Below are positions 1 to 13,380 of a DNA stretch of 64,000 nt, piece by piece (position 1 is the stretch's first letter; every line of letters begins with the position of its first letter). The translations under genes were made by a program, and so were the position numbers. The notes under the pieces were generated by a model, which was not told the origin of the DNA, did no database searches, and saw only the letters and a list, made by a program, of their open reading frames with translations. Source of the DNA: Palaemon carinicauda (taxonomy: Eukaryota; Arthropoda; Malacostraca; Decapoda; Palaemonidae); contig NC_090743.1 of the NCBI RefSeq assembly GCF_036898095.1, positions 14,062,425 to 14,126,424 on the forward strand, written 5' to 3'.

Positions 1-3000
1 TTTTATCTTTTTGCCAGTCAAGTATATTAAGAAAAAAAGGAGGCTTGTTAGATAAACTTGAAAGGCGTCGTAACCTAATCTGTAGTTATCACAATGTTTT
101 ATTTTTATTTGTTTATTTATTTTTTGTTATACTTCACCCAGGTTTTCTGGTTTTAACATATGGGAACATTACGAATGATGATATTTGATCATACGATTTT
201 TCTTTTTTCATCTCCTCTCTTGCTCCCATCATTACGTAAAGATGTGGTACTAAAACTTAGTGACTCATCGTCGGAAATTCTTGGACTGACGAGACACAAC
301 CAACCTGAATACGTGTGTCATGATACTCTTCACTGCAAGGGGAAGAAGAAGAGAAGAAAAAAAAAAATATAGGGGTGGAGGTGAGTTACCTGAATCAGCA
401 CACCAGTCCAGGGTACACCCATGCTTGCCTTACGTAAATCTTCTTGGCACATTATTGGTTTAGACTGTTTATTTGTTAGTGTGTTGGCAGTGCCATGGGG
501 CTTTGCCCTTGCTTCGGAGCCGAGTATAGCATTTGCTGTCCAATGAGGATTAGGGTCGCCTTGCATTTTAACAAATATGGGAGTTCTTGTTTGTTTCTTT
601 GTGTGGCTTTTATTAGCATAAGGGGCGCAAGTAGTTAAATGTATTTATATATGACATGAGCTAGCTATAGTATTTGCATTGTCTTACGCAGTAACTGCAT
701 GAAAATAAACTACTTACGATGAAGGCAATAAAATATGTATTTTGGGAGAATAGGAGGAAATTGTTCACGTTAACCTGTCGACGGAATGTGATGTTTTGAA
801 TGTGAATATAAAAGCATGTGGCTGCAACTACGTTTCCCCGGCAATGTACTTGACTGCGATTATTTTAAGACATTCGCTGTATAGTAGCTCGTGGTGTTTC
901 GTTCACACAAAACATCCAATGCCACGCGGCCTCGTAAGGAGAGGCAGTTGATTACTTTGTTTTGAAAGAAATCGTGTCTTTAGAAATATTTTCTGAAGGA
1001 TCTATTGAAAGAAGTGGAAGGTTACGTTTTTTTTTATAATGATGATGATAATGGTTATGATGATTGCTGAAAATAATTACTATTACATATAGTTGCATAT
1101 CTGTGGGTTTTCTGGGGTTTTTGTGTAAGCTACAGAAGACCAACAGGTAAAATGCATCTAGATATTACTGTCGAATTTGTCAAACTTAAAAAGATACGGA
1201 CTGTGGATTTCATCATCTAAGATATTCAAATGTTATTGTGGGAAATTTTGGGATGAAGATTTTATCCCTTTTAGTCAACTCTTCAGAGATCATGAATCAC
1301 GTTAAAAGATTATCCTAAGAAAAAGTTACTTGGACGAACGATATGTTCAGAATATTTTATTGCTCGTAGTAACTGACAATTGCAGAATTAATATCTTGCT
1401 TGTGGCTGGAGATTCTTGGCAAGTGAATTCTAGTACTTCTAATTGCCATACCAAATTTGCTTACCAGTTTGGCCAACCACACTGCCATGGTGTCTGAGAT
1501 GTTACGATTTCCTTCATTAGCCTTTTATTACGTACTGTAAAACATATAAATTATATTTTAATTGTTAGGAATAATACCAATACAGTACATTTTTAAAGAA
1601 ACATTAAAGTCGACAAAGTAACAAGCTTTCAATGCCATCAGCTTAATAATTTTAATTAACAGGAAATGATTAGGTTACAAAACCATGATTTAAACGTCGT
1701 AGTATTTTTTTCATGCTCTATGTAAAAGGCAATTGTATTTCCCACTAAAAGCTAATAATAGCAAGAATATTTATAAGTTGCTTTTATAATCAAGTATCAG
1801 CGACGCATAGAGTTTGGCAAGTCTAGCTATGAGTCAGGAAGGATAGACACATTAAGACAGAGTAACTGGCATTTTGACATCAGTAAAAAAATTTTTTTTT
1901 ATAGTATTTTGCCTTTTTATCCTATCTATTGTAAAAGCTTTCGCCACATCTCTCCAGAAATTGATTATTCTCGTCACCGTTAGAAGGATTTTTCCTATCA
2001 TTTATGTATAAATAACGGAAGTCTATGTAAATAAGTGACATTCAGCATGCATTGAACATAGGTTTTGTAAGTTATGTTTCAATTTATAAAAGCCATTGGT
2101 GCTTGAATTGAATATAATTCACCACAAATTATAAGTCAGTGCTGAATGATTTAGGGACGGGGTCATATAGAAAGTTCATGCGTAATAGAGGTCTAAGGTT
2201 TGAATACTAAAAACCATGAAATTTTGATAATAGTGCTTTGATAAAAACTGAAGACTGATATTTCGAGTAAAGTTGACGGCCTGAAGATCGTTCTGCTATG
2301 ATTAAATTTGGCACCATGTCTTCCTTAGTGACGAATCATGTGTGGGAGCCAGTGTTGGCTGTAGGTGCTTGAGCTTTGGTAATAGACTATTGACCCTATT
2401 TGCTTCCTTATATTGCCTTATCTTTCCTGCCCTAATCTTTTATAGAAAATTTTCATTTCGCATGTTTTGATACTCAAGCTTTCGTGTTTAATGGATTTAT
2501 TTATTGTTAGCTTTTTAATCCTATTATGCCCAGTGTTATTTTTCTCCTTTGTCTGTATGTGTATCAATTTGTTCATTGATTTAGATTTTGTTGTTGGTTG
2601 TGTGTGCCCTTTATATATTTTCACATTTAGTATTGAAATCAATAAAGGCTTGCTTTACAGGGTAAAGTGTCTTAGCTTGTTTCACTGGTAATTTTGCCCG
2701 TGTGAAATACCAACAGTGAACATCTCCAAATCCATTTTTTTAATCTCGGTTGCATATACGTAATTGTATATTTACATACTTTCTATAATATCGAAACTCC
2801 TTAAATCATCGCTCATTCGAGCATCAAATCTTGAAACTTAGCATTGATGCTCTCTCCCTGTTAAGAATAATCTTTTATAGAAATCCTCTGCAATTTTTAT
2901 CACTTAATCTCTTGTTGATATTTCCAATTTCATCCTTTAAAGCAAACATCTGTTGGCTCCCTTGTATTCAGGTTCTAAGTATCAATGGCAAGACGAAATG

Positions 3001-3047
3001 GAATGAGAAAGAACGATATAATAAGAATACTAGAATAAACGTCATAC
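1..3047. other. AT-rich non-coding stretch
   Basis: I see no recognisable gene, RNA gene or named transposon here apart from the weak exon candidate at 390-566. Open frames are short and low in complexity. The sequence is AT-rich with scattered short homopolymers. Confidence 0.6.
390..566 (-). CDS. weak candidate host exon, unknown product
   Basis: On the minus strand an ATG at 566 opens 59 codons and runs to a CAG|GTAACT splice-donor-like site after position 390, in phase 0. The peptide starts MQGDPNPHWTANAILGSE and ends WTGVLIQ. It is of mixed composition and richer in GC codons than its surroundings. I do not recognise the family, see no partner exon, and it could equally be a fragment of an interspersed repeat. 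Beyond the donor the frame runs into low-complexity F/L codons, as expected of intron. Confidence 0.18.
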
Positions 3048-3185
3048 CTGCCCTCCATGTTTTTCGTCCAATGGCACTTTTATCATGTAATCTTCCTTTG
3101 AATATAAGGGACCTTTCTCTTCTGGGAGGCCGGCTTCTTTCAACCTATCCTTCTCCTTTTCATTGGGACTTTTTGGATCCTCCAT
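3048..3185 (-). CDS. candidate first coding exon of an unknown host gene
   Basis: An ATG at 3185 on the minus strand opens 46 codons ending exactly at CAG|GTATGA after 3048, a good splice donor in phase 0. An in-frame TAG lies directly upstream of the ATG, so this start is the natural one. The peptide begins MEDPKSPNEKEKDRLKEAGL and ends PLDEKHGGQ. It is hydrophilic, rich in K, E, D and P, and unlike the random frames around it. It is too short for an ORF search with a 60-codon cut-off. The next exon would lie below 3040 or outside the window; I could not identify it. The family is not recognised. Alternative: chance open frame next to a GT. Confidence 0.35.
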
Positions 3186-4023
3186 CTATACTAGTCTTTT
3201 ATGCGGAGACCGCAAGAATCTTTTCTTAGAAATTCCGCTTCTCTGTTGCTGATCTGCAATGAAATAAAAAAAATGCAATTTTAAGATATTAAGATAAGTA
3301 TCGCCGAGGGATACAAGATGAATGTCCTATACAATGATATCTAGATAGAGAAATTTATAAATGAGTTGGTTTGTTGTTGGTGGAAGAAATTTACATACTG
3401 CATACATCGTGAATAGATGAAGAGGTTATTCAAATTATTTTTAGTCAGTGCCTTTGAAACGTAAGATCATGTGCGAGATAGTGTAATGCTATTTATATCA
3501 ACTTGAATATTGATGAGTGGATTGTGGATGCGTAGTTGGCCTTTGGTATTATGCGCTATAGACGTGAACTATTGATACTGTTTGCGACAGGTTAGATTTA
3601 TATAAAAATCTTGTACTAACTTGTGATGCTGCATTATCTCTTACGATGATTTTTTATCTATACTACTTGTCTTGACAAAATTTTCCACTCTTTGGTACTC
3701 AAAATTTATCTGTTGGTTAAAGGTTACTAATTAATAGATAAAAATCTCTCAGGTATTGCGTTATCATCTCTTCATTATAAAGAAATTTTTTTGTTTTTGT
3801 AATGGATGCGTCTTGATTAATTAACTATTGTGTATTTACGTAAATGCAAATAAATGTACATCTGTTTAATTGCAAAGCTTCAGTACCTGGAACCTTATGG
3901 CAAATATTTTTATTAGTGTGAATTATTTTCGTCGTTGTTAATATCATTGAGAATGATTCATCTGAACTGCGCTTCTTAACCCAACTTGGCATCCATTACT
4001 ATATGTTGCAAAACCTTTTACAA

Positions 4024-4025
<2 letters not shown>
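3186..4025. other. non-coding stretch
   Basis: AT-rich sequence with no coding or repeat structure that I can support. If 3048-3185 is an exon, this would be its upstream region or an upstream intron. Confidence 0.5.

Positions 4026-4107
<82 letters not shown>
4026..4107. repeat. (TC)n microsatellite
   Basis: About 41 uninterrupted TC units. Confidence 0.97.
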
Positions 4108-4110
<3 letters not shown>

Positions 4111-5682
4111 AAAATTTGCGCAGAAATTTTCGTTTGTCTAAATTTTAGTCTTTGGAGGTCTAGAAATTTACGTGTAAATGAACAAAAGTAAACTAATATA
4201 TAGTGTTGTGTGCATTGACGTTACATGGATGATTAAACAGAGACAGTTACCATTCAACTACATATAGAATAGGTAGTAATTTTTAGTTAAATTATGTCCC
4301 CTTTGAAATTTTAAAGTTAATGCTTGACAAAACGGTAACGAGTCGAGCTTTTTTTTATGGTACTACTCATTGAAGTCTTAAAATTATCGCTAGTATTATT
4401 TTTCAGAAGAATTTAGTTAATATGAAAATGTTATCTATATGCTACACCTCAGACATTGAATATATTTTTTCCATTCATTTAAATAAAATAGATTGTATAT
4501 CATCTGGGTATTCGATTATTGAGACCCTGAAATCTGCTGCTAATTTAAATTAGTAACGAAACTTTTTAAACATTTGGGGAAAATTGATGGTTACTGTGAC
4601 AAGTTTTTTTTTTTTTTTAATAGCAAAATATTTAGGAATCTGATTTTCCAGCCAAACTTTATAAAAAAAAAAAGTGATAATTTTGAGTCTGTTATGTTTC
4701 TGGAATATCTACTTCATTGTTTTATTGGTAAAATTTGTCTTAAGAACAGTTGATGAAATATTCTGAAAAGTTAACTTTAGGATATGATTTTTTTTTTTAT
4801 CACATCAAACAACTTGCGTATCCTAAGACTTTTAGTAGTTTATTTCACGGAAACCTGTACTAAAATATCCCCAACTCGTGAGTTTAGGACATGAGATTTT
4901 GTACTCGAGTATTTATAAATCGGAGTTTTTGCACACGAACCAGAAAAAGAAATATTCGAATATTTCTAGCTTTACCATAAAGTATTCTACTGTGCTGTCA
5001 TATGACATACTGTTAGAATTTAACGGCTGTTAGGATAGTGTTAGAATAAATTATTGTTAGTTTATGTAATTTAATATTCTTGGATGTTTGAAATATGACC
5101 AGAACCTTACTGACATATTTGTCTATTCATTCTATGGGTGAAGCATCTCTTCAATTTTCTAGCTGATTGGTTCTAGCCAAGCTGAACAATTAATTAAAGT
5201 TTGAAATTTACCACTTGGACTGTAGTTGTTTTTCCTATTTTAGAAATTCCACTATTGTATTTTGCCTTCCTGTAATGCACCCGAAACTATTACAATGTTG
5301 TCTGTTCTCATAGGTTGATGGTGCCACCAGTTCATATCACGCGGGGCACTCGTCGGTATGTAGCTGTCCCTACACCCTACATTTTAGCATTCTATTTTAC
5401 CCTTATTCTTTTCAACATTTAATTGATAATGCAACTGTGACGTTTTCCTCCAGTTGCACTAAGGTGCTTAATAGCTTTTACAGCCTCCTCCCCCCATTTC
5501 GGCATAAATTTCATAAATCCGAAGTTATTTTGAATTTTTGAGACCTTGTCATGTGGTCTTGAACTTAATGTTTACTGTATGTGGGGCCGTCTCTTGTAAC
5601 ATTTAAGTTTTTTTTGTCTGTTGATCTAATAGGTTTGTTCCCCAAAAAAGTAGTTTGACACTTCTGAATCATCAATATCTGG

Positions 5683-5683
<1 letters not shown>
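4108..5683. other. non-coding stretch
   Basis: AT-rich sequence with several short T and A runs. No gene or repeat family recognised. Confidence 0.5.

Positions 5684-5740
<57 letters not shown>
5684..5740. repeat. (GA)n microsatellite
   Basis: About 27 GA units, followed by a short G run. Confidence 0.96.
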
Positions 5741-5746
<6 letters not shown>

Positions 5747-8058
5747 GGTTGCCGTTCCTTCAAGACATTAGCCCTTGGTAGAGAAACTTATGACCATGAC
5801 CTGGTATGATGCAGTTAAAGTAACCGCTCCTAGGTTTCTCGATCGGGATATCGCTAATTGGCTGGAGTGTTTGAATGAAACCAAAACTGCAGATCAAGGA
5901 GGACAATCTGCTCGTTTACTCTGTTGTGTGAATAACTGCTGCTTCTGTGTCATTGTTCTTAATCAGGTATGTGGCTTTCGGTGAGGGCGCAAGGTCTGAC
6001 TTCCAGTTGACATGTAGTCTCGAACACTAACACGACTGTCACTTCAGATTTAGATTATTTCGTAAATCATCTGTTGCTACCCTAATCTTAAGCCATTCCT
6101 CCTGGTATCTCGAAAGTCTTTTGTAACTCATAGGAGCCCACCAGTGAAATTAATTTTTGCTAAAATTAAGTGATCGTGTTTTCTCATGACGTTTTCGCAA
6201 TGCCAGTTTAAGGCCCCCCCCCAGCGTCTCATGGGTGAGCAACAATTTAGTAGTAGATAGATTGTGCTTGCTTTATGGCAGTTTAGACCGTAGGCGTATT
6301 TGAAGTCTGTGTGACAACCATGTGCGAAGTTGTGGTTAAGGTTGTGGTTAATTCGGTCTATCTTTTGCTCGATCTTGATCAACATAATTAATCCCTGAAA
6401 ATTTCACTACTCTTGAGTAAAATTGTGGCCAGGAAGTTGTTCACAATCAGACAAACTGGCGAAAACATAACCACCTCCCAAATTCGTTGGCGGAGGTAAC
6501 CAAGCACGCGAGTATGGCATTAGACGTAGCACTCAAATATTTAAGCATCTTAATTTATGCTCTGTGAATCTGTGAACCACAACTAGAAATGCACTAAGAC
6601 TTAGTTTATGACATGAAGTACACTACTATCATAATGACACGCTTTACGACAATTTAAGATTACGCCTATAGCTCGCTGGCATTGTTAACTACGTTGTACT
6701 TGTCATGGCGTGATTTTCTTGAATTAGCCTGATGAAATTGGGTTTAATTGGGTTGTGTCGTACAGGCCACCAGTGAGGCTGCGGTGATAAGTTAAGTTAG
6801 TTTGCGTTACTATTTTGAATTCAGTTGCGTCCTGGTGTCACCACTTAATGTAATTTTTGTGCTTTCCGAATGGTTACGTAAACAATACCAACAGTAATCA
6901 ATAATAATAATGATGCTAATCTCATGCGAAAGGATTATGTGATCGTCAAAAACTGTCCCACATGAAACAGCGAGAAGTGAAGAGCAGTGTTTGTGCTTTT
7001 GCGTGTCACAGCAGTGAGGGAGACGCACCTGCACTCTTTTGTAAAAGGACGTGATTGGTCCTTCATGGTTTATTATGAGCTTTAACTGGTGCTCATGACA
7101 GGGAAGTGATGGGGACACTCTGGGTCTAGATTATGATTGACATTACTTCCTGTTTCGACCGGGTTGTTGACATTGCGCTTTGCAGAAGCTGTGATTTCAT
7201 GTCCCTTTTCGGATGAAGTGTCCTCGTCAATGCTCATTGTGATCTGTCTGGATTACACAAGCCTATCACCTACGCAGACATCTTGGTATAAAAAAGAATG
7301 TGTAGTTAATTCGTGCTGTATTATTGTTTCCCAGACCAGGTTCAAACCATCCTGGCAAGGAAGGGTGTTTTAATTCCTCTCGCAAATTTCCATTAGAAAT
7401 ATTCCTTAGAAAGCTTAAAGATTGTCAGGGAATGGAGAAGTTAATAATTAGTGAATGGGATTGATCAGGTATACATAACATGTGTACTTGTTTTGATTTT
7501 GTATACGAAGATACTGTTCGATAAAATCTGTTTCATGTTTAGGAAGACACTTTATACCCCGCGGATTTTTTAAAAAGCAGTTAAACACAGCTTAAACTTT
7601 CCGTAGGGTTTATTCAGTTGTTGACGAGGATGTAAAGAAATAAAAGTACGTCTGGCGAATATTTTATGTACCTAGGTTGCAAGTCAGACAGTACTTTGTT
7701 TCTTTTTTTCTACGGTCTAAGACTTTTTGTTAAAATACACAAGTAGCGTTTTGATAATATAAAAAGAGCACACACAAACTTGGAAGAGGCGAACGCATGG
7801 AAATATTCTAGAAGTTGACAGATCTAATCAGGATTGTTACAACCAATATAAATAAAGAAAATTCTGAACTATAATGAACATATGAAAGGGTCTCCGGATA
7901 GGGTGATCATCTGGAATATAAAAATGACAGAATTGGTTGACCTTCAGTGGGCAACGTGTTCTCGAATGCGCACTCCTAATCAATGTTGTGAATTCTTTCA
8001 TCCTTGTCCTTGGAAAGGTGACATCATCACATTTACTCGTTTATTACTGCTGCTTTAA
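5741..8058. other. non-coding stretch
   Basis: Apart from the hairpin repeat end at 6450-6502, nothing recognisable. Several open frames of 60-100 codons show no family signature. Confidence 0.5.
6450..6502 (+). repeat. end fragment of the TTGGCGGAGGT hairpin repeat family
   Basis: GCGAAAACATAACCACCTCC followed shortly by TTGGCGGAGGTAAC closely resembles the terminal hairpin at 26930-26970 (AAAACATAACCTCCGCC... TTGGCGGAGGTAA). The two inverted arms can pair. This is probably the 3' end of a second, heavily truncated copy of the same interspersed element. Confidence 0.5.
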
Positions 8059-8060
8059 GT

Positions 8061-8158
<98 letters not shown>
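8059..8158. repeat. (TG)n(TA)n compound microsatellite
   Basis: A short TG run passes into about 45 TA units with a single phase break near 8118. Confidence 0.95.
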
Positions 8159-8356
8159 TTTTTTTTTTCTTCAAGGAGTATTTCAGAAGAATCTTGTTTT
8201 GCAGCCTAATAACCAGTTGCGATGGTTCTACATGAAATAGCAGTTGTAACGATAGTGACTCGAAACTGATATGCAGGCCAATTTGTATTTTCTTTAATGG
8301 ATTTATAATGGAAATCTCAATCTTCCTCATCTTTTTGGAAGATTTTTTCGTAGAAA

Positions 8357-8386
8357 ATATATATATATATATATATATACTGTATA

Positions 8387-8448
<62 letters not shown>

Positions 8449-8450
8449 CA
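8357..8450. repeat. (TA)n microsatellite
   Basis: TA units interrupted once by a CTGTATACTGTA motif. Confidence 0.93.
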
Positions 8451-8566
8451 ATGGGAAATGTAGGTATTTAACAGAAAGAGCTCCTGCTTTTATATGAATG
8501 TAAGGATTTGTAATGATGACTACTTTTGCAAAAGTGCAAAATACATAAATTATCTGAGTAAGGTGT

Positions 8567-8569
<3 letters not shown>

Positions 8570-8646
<77 letters not shown>
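8570..8646. repeat. (GA)n microsatellite
   Basis: About 38 uninterrupted GA units. Open frames across it encode only ER or SL dipeptides and are not genes. Confidence 0.97.
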
Positions 8647-8648
<2 letters not shown>

Positions 8649-9007
8649 TTCTTGTTTTCCGAGTAACTTAAAACTCCAGCCATGTTATGCTAAGTTAACA
8701 ATTTGCGATGTTTAAAGTTATAGAGTTTGTCATCAGATATGCTGAAAACTCGTTTTATGTCAGTTTCTCGTGGCAAAGTAACCCAGACTGAGAAGAGGTT
8801 TTAAGTTATTTGTATTTTTATTCCTTTATAATGAAAATCATTTAGAAAAACCGGTATCTAAATCATTGTATGAACGGTTACATATATCATTCGTGATTAT
8901 TGTTAAGAGTTTTTTCTTAGCTGTGTGTATGTGCTTCATAATAGGCGTCGCCTGTTATTTAATTCGAACATTACTTCAATATACAGTACAGTATATATGT
9001 TGTTTTT

Positions 9008-9020
9008 ATGCGTGTGTGTT

Positions 9021-9086
<66 letters not shown>

Positions 9087-9109
9087 GTATGTGTGTATAT
9101 GTTTATATA

Positions 9110-9166
<57 letters not shown>
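9008..9166. repeat. compound (TG)n(TA)n...(GA)n microsatellite
   Basis: A TG run, then about 27 TA units, a short GT/TA spacer, then about 27 GA units from 9113. Confidence 0.95.
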
Positions 9167-9167
<1 letters not shown>

Positions 9168-9448
9168 CAGATCCGGTTGATTACAAGATTGAATTTATTT
9201 TCTTGTTTAGATGAAGTGCAATTTGCAGAAAAAATATTTGTTGAACGAAATTTTTTTTTCTCAATTGATACAAAGTCCTCATACTTTAATACCAGTTTTC
9301 TTTTCGGAATATTTCTCCGTTTATTGCTGTAAAAGTATTTGATAAGGCTTTGAGAGTAACTCAGGTGGAAAATCCTTGTCGAGGTGGAAAAACAAGCTTT
9401 AACGAATGCGACACGTAATTATGTTGTGATTGCACTAGAGAGTTGGAT

Positions 9449-9449
<1 letters not shown>

Positions 9450-9516
<67 letters not shown>
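9450..9516. repeat. (CT)n microsatellite
   Basis: About 33 uninterrupted CT units. Confidence 0.97.
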
Positions 9517-9518
<2 letters not shown>

Positions 9519-9767
9519 GGGGGATTGGATAAGGGTGTTATTCCTGAGACGTGATTGTGAATTACATTGCTAGTAAATGAAGGTCAGGTGCTTGAAAGTG
9601 CTTTTATTCCTACAAAGATTTTAATAGCCTACTATTTTTATCAAGAAACAATGACACAATAGGGATGTAATGTCGTTTAAACTCCTGTATTTTATGATTG
9701 ATACGGTTTTCCCCTTATAAGTGTGCGTATTAAAGGGAATTGATTGTACTGAAAACACATTTGAATG

Positions 9768-10075
9768 TAATTGTTCTTTAGTCTTGGTTAGTGCCATAGC
9801 CTCTGTACCATGGTCTTCCACTGTCTTGGGTTAAGAGTTCTCTTGCTTGAGGATACACTCGGGCACACTGTTCTATCTAGTTTCTCTTCCTCTTGTTTTG
9901 TTGAAGTTTTTATAGTTTATATAGGAAATATTCTTTTAATGTTACTATTCTTAGAATATATTATTTTCCTAATTTCCTTCCCTCAATGGGCTATTTTCCC
10001 TGTTGGGCCCCTTAGGCTTATTGCATCGTGGTTTTCCAGCTAGGGTTGTAGCTTAGCATTTAATAATAATAATTC
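9768..10075 (+). repeat. family A interspersed repeat, 3' part
   Basis: The segment starts TTGTTCTTTAGTCTTGG, contains CCATAGCCTCTGTACCATGG and a CTCGGGCACACTG block, and ends in GTTGTAGCTTAGCATTTAATAATAATAAT. The same blocks in the same order occur at 30978, 37583, 45404 and 46864 in this window. The (AAT)n tail at one end suggests retroposition (SINE or LINE 3' derivative). The 5' half found in the copies at 45404 and 46864 is missing here. Confidence 0.85.
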
Positions 10076-10906
10076 CATGAATACACTTGAAAGATTGTAC
10101 GCAAAAGTAGGGTAGTGAAAGTAATTACGAACCTTCCTCTGGTGGCATATGCATATTTCTTGATTTATGTCTCATCTGGCGTCTATATTAACGAGTTTCG
10201 TAATTTAGATGGGGAATGTCAAAACATGTTTTGAGAAAAAATGGCACATTTCCATATTTCAGAAACCTTGGTATTTTGGAATTATTATCCTATCTTTGTC
10301 TTAGAAAGTCGTTCATTGTTATTTTGGACAAAGTTCACATTTCATTATTTTATATACATGTTTTGTTTTATAATTTTCGGCCTCATTATTGTAAAACTTT
10401 GTTTGAAATAACACATTTCGTTGTTGGAATATTTCCCTAATCAAGGTCAAGTGAGTTGTTTTGAAATTGTGGGGAAATTTTGTCCATTGTTGCTTTTATA
10501 TTGTTTATCTTTATCATTCGTTTATCGAAATTATTTTAAAATCTGTTCTCAGTGTATATTTAATTATTAGATTGATAATGAGCATGTCTCCTTGAAAGTT
10601 ACCTTTAAGCATTGCAATGTATTTATAAAATTTATTGTGAAATTTACTCATTTTATTTTCTCGTGTCATGAAAAATTACAATGACTAAAGACAAGTATTC
10701 TCGAGAACTGGGCATCGATTCTTCCTTGTTTTTCCAACCGCAATTTGGCTCAAACTGAAGAATGTGTTTATTGGGTGGGCGGGATCCACGCTTTACAAGG
10801 ATGAAGGTGTCTAATTGGGGACGATTTTGGTCGAGGCTTAGCTTGTAAGGGCTGCCAAGAGGAGAGGGTCCTGCAGTATTTTAGTCTTGAAAGGATTTAT
10901 AGTTTT
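10076..10906. other. non-coding stretch
   Basis: AT-rich; no coding or repeat signal that I can support. Confidence 0.5.
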
Positions 10907-11280
10907 TCTATCGAACTGCCATACATTTTATGTTTTTCTATCAAACTGGAATACATTTCATATTTTTCTATCAAACTCCAAAGCATTTTGTTTTTCTGTC
11001 AAAATACAATACATTTTATAGTTTTTTTATCAAACGGCAATACATTGTTTTTCTATCAAACTGCAATGCGTTTTATGTTATTCTCTCAAACTGGACTAAT
11101 TTCATATTTTTCTAACAAACTGGAAAGCATTTTGTTTTTTTATATCAAAATGCAATACATTCAACAAAAAATTCTATCAAACGGCAATAAATTTTTTTCT
11201 ATCAAAATGCAATACATTTTATATTTTTTCTATCAAACGGCAATACATTTTTTTTTCTACCAAACTGCAATACATTTCAA
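10907..11280 (+). repeat. degenerate minisatellite, about 33-bp unit
   Basis: About eleven diverged copies of a unit like TTTTTCTATCAAACTGCAAT followed by ACATTTTAT. Unit lengths vary from about 28 to 37 bp. Open frames across it are only repeat translation (FYQT...). Confidence 0.85.
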
Positions 11281-13007
11281 GTGAATGGAATTGATGTTTG
11301 TAAATTGAAGAAGGTATTCAACGACATTTAATTATAACATATTTAAAATAGGTGGATGAATTTAGAATTTCGATTTTTCACATCTGGAATCTACGAATAG
11401 CATTTCAGTTTCTGCTTATCTGTGATCTACGAATATCGCGGCGATTTTCATTTCAGTAATTTTCTGGGAAATTTTATATCGATTGCAGGAGAAACTGAAA
11501 CCATCGTCTAGACATGTAATATAATCCAATTTTTTTATGAAATTCTCACTTTTTCAGTTTGTTTATATAAAATCGAGACTATTTGGTTTCATTGTCATCT
11601 TATTATTTCACGTTTTTATACTCCTTTTTTATATAAAAAAAATAGGAAACACCGTGCTGAAGGTTGTTCGTGCACTTATATCCACTTTAAAACATCCTGG
11701 AAACGAAATATTTAATACCGGTAAATACCTGACTTCTAAATCAACAAAATGTAATTGAAGTCTTCGGGTGTGTGTTTTAACCATAACAGTAAATTCAATT
11801 GCGAAAGGAGCTCGAACATTAGTAATACAAAGAATCGAATTAAAAATACTTGAGGATTTTGTAAACGTAAGAAAGTATAAAGCACTATGTAAAACCATGT
11901 GGTGAAAATGTTACAAAGAAATCAGCTGATATCCTCAAACATTGAAAATATGTGAATGATATTAATGAAAACGAAACAATTTTAAGGAAATTACCGCAGT
12001 CTAATCTTGAAACAGGGCGAATGCGCTCTGACAGACGATTGGTACCCAAGCTTTGTCTCCTCCTTCCGCAAACGTTGGTGACTTACTGGTAGTACTCTGG
12101 CACAGGTTGGCACCTTGGCTGTTTACTCGTGTTCACCTCCGCCAACCAACTGGTTCTGTCATCCGACATTCCCTTATTCTCTACGCTCATGCTCCAACGA
12201 CGCACCCAGTGCCTTCCCCCTTCCCCCCAGCATGTCTGCACCTATTTTCTATTATTTTTCTTTCATTGTGTCTGATTAGTTCTCAAGTAAAGTCAAGATC
12301 TTTCGTTATCCTTAACCCACAATGTGCTGGGCTATTTCTTACTAGCTCTTGATGAATACTACTAGTGCGAACTGAATTATCTCACGGTTGGATTTGTGGT
12401 GTGGTTTTTTTTTAATGGGGGGGGGGGGGCACTATGTGGGAGACACGACAAAGACTCCAATAATTTCCCTTCTTTGTCATTTTGTTTTTCATGAAACTAA
12501 CTAAAACAAAGTTTTATTGATGAATAGATACTTTGTCACGTGTCGTTAACAATCAAATTCTTACCCTGCTTTCATTTTTCTGTTTTGTTGATTTTTGTTT
12601 TGTATATGTTGATATAAGATATGTTGTTAAAATGTTTATAATTGATGTATCTTGGTTATATATCTTGCAATCTATTTGAGATCCAGTTGAACCTATTAAA
12701 TGCCACATCAGGAGGTAAGGGAAACTTATTAGAATCTCATAAGACTGGAATCTTGACAAGTTTGTTTAAAAAAAAAAACAAAAAAAATATTAGAGAATAT
12801 GTTGACAATATAAAAGCGAGTTTGAGTAAGATACTTATAACTTTAGATTTTTTCCTTTATTTTAATATTGCCCATAAATCTGCTTGAAAATTATGGTTGA
12901 TTTTAGTCTTCTAAATATTTGGGGATTATCTTTGACGACACAAGCGATTAACGCAACAATATCAACAAAAACAAAATTAAAAATTAGCGAAGTGTAAACC
13001 TTCGTTT

Positions 13008-13008
<1 letters not shown>
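11281..13008. other. non-coding stretch
   Basis: No gene recognised. A short ACCTCCGCCAA motif at about 12137 matches the TTGGCGGAGGT repeat end seen elsewhere, and a run of about 12 G lies at 12417-12430. Confidence 0.45.
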
Positions 13009-13070
<62 letters not shown>

Positions 13071-13128
13071 GATAGATAGATAGATAGATAGATATATAAT
13101 TATATATATACAGTATATATAGATAGAT

Positions 13129-13179
<51 letters not shown>

Positions 13180-13196
13180 TGGATATATATATTATA
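13009..13196. repeat. (TA)n with (GATA)n blocks
   Basis: TA runs with inserted AGAT blocks, directly abutting the transposon that starts at 13201. Confidence 0.95.
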
Positions 13197-13200
13197 TATA

Positions 13201-13380
13201 TGTTACAGGCAAACTGTGTAACCAGGCATTTTGCGAAATGCCAAAGTATTTTAGGTATTTCGTGAAATGACTGATTCACTTGGGGATTTCGCGAAATGAC
13301 TAAAATTTCCAGGCATTACGCGAAATGACTGGTTTTAGAGCCCAGGGATTTCGCTAAATGCCTGGTTCATAAGAATTTTA
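13201..13380 (+). repeat. left terminal inverted repeat with palindromic iterons
   Basis: It contains five near-palindromes based on ATTTCGCGAAAT (variants TTTTGCGAAAT, TTTCGTGAAAT, TTACGCGAAAT, TTTCGCTAAAT) spaced about 30-35 bp apart. They alternate with GCCTGGTT and GACTGATT-like spacers. Confidence 0.8.

Noticed and set aside
2831..3229. 132-codon plus-strand frame
   Set aside because: No family signature, and composition looks random. It overlaps the more protein-like minus-strand frame at 3048-3185.
5775..5984. Plus-strand frame ending near CAG|GTATGT that could be an exon
   Set aside because: No good acceptor, no upstream start supported, Cys-rich tail looks random, and I recognise no family. 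Evidence was weaker than for 3048-3185.
7300..7365. GGTTCAAACC resembling a tRNA or SINE B box
   Set aside because: No matching A box at the right distance and no cloverleaf could be drawn.
8055..8330. Open frames rich in YIYIYI, SLSLSL or ERERER at many positions, here and near 15250, 27460, 31320, 40300, 47700 and 52200
   Set aside because: They are translation of TA, CT or GA microsatellites. The only such stretch kept as coding is the one inside gag, where real gag sequence flanks it on both sides.
12053..12352. 99-codon frame rich in Pro, Ser and Leu
   Set aside because: No domain and no splice or transcript signals; overlaps a short CTCCGCCAA repeat-end motif.
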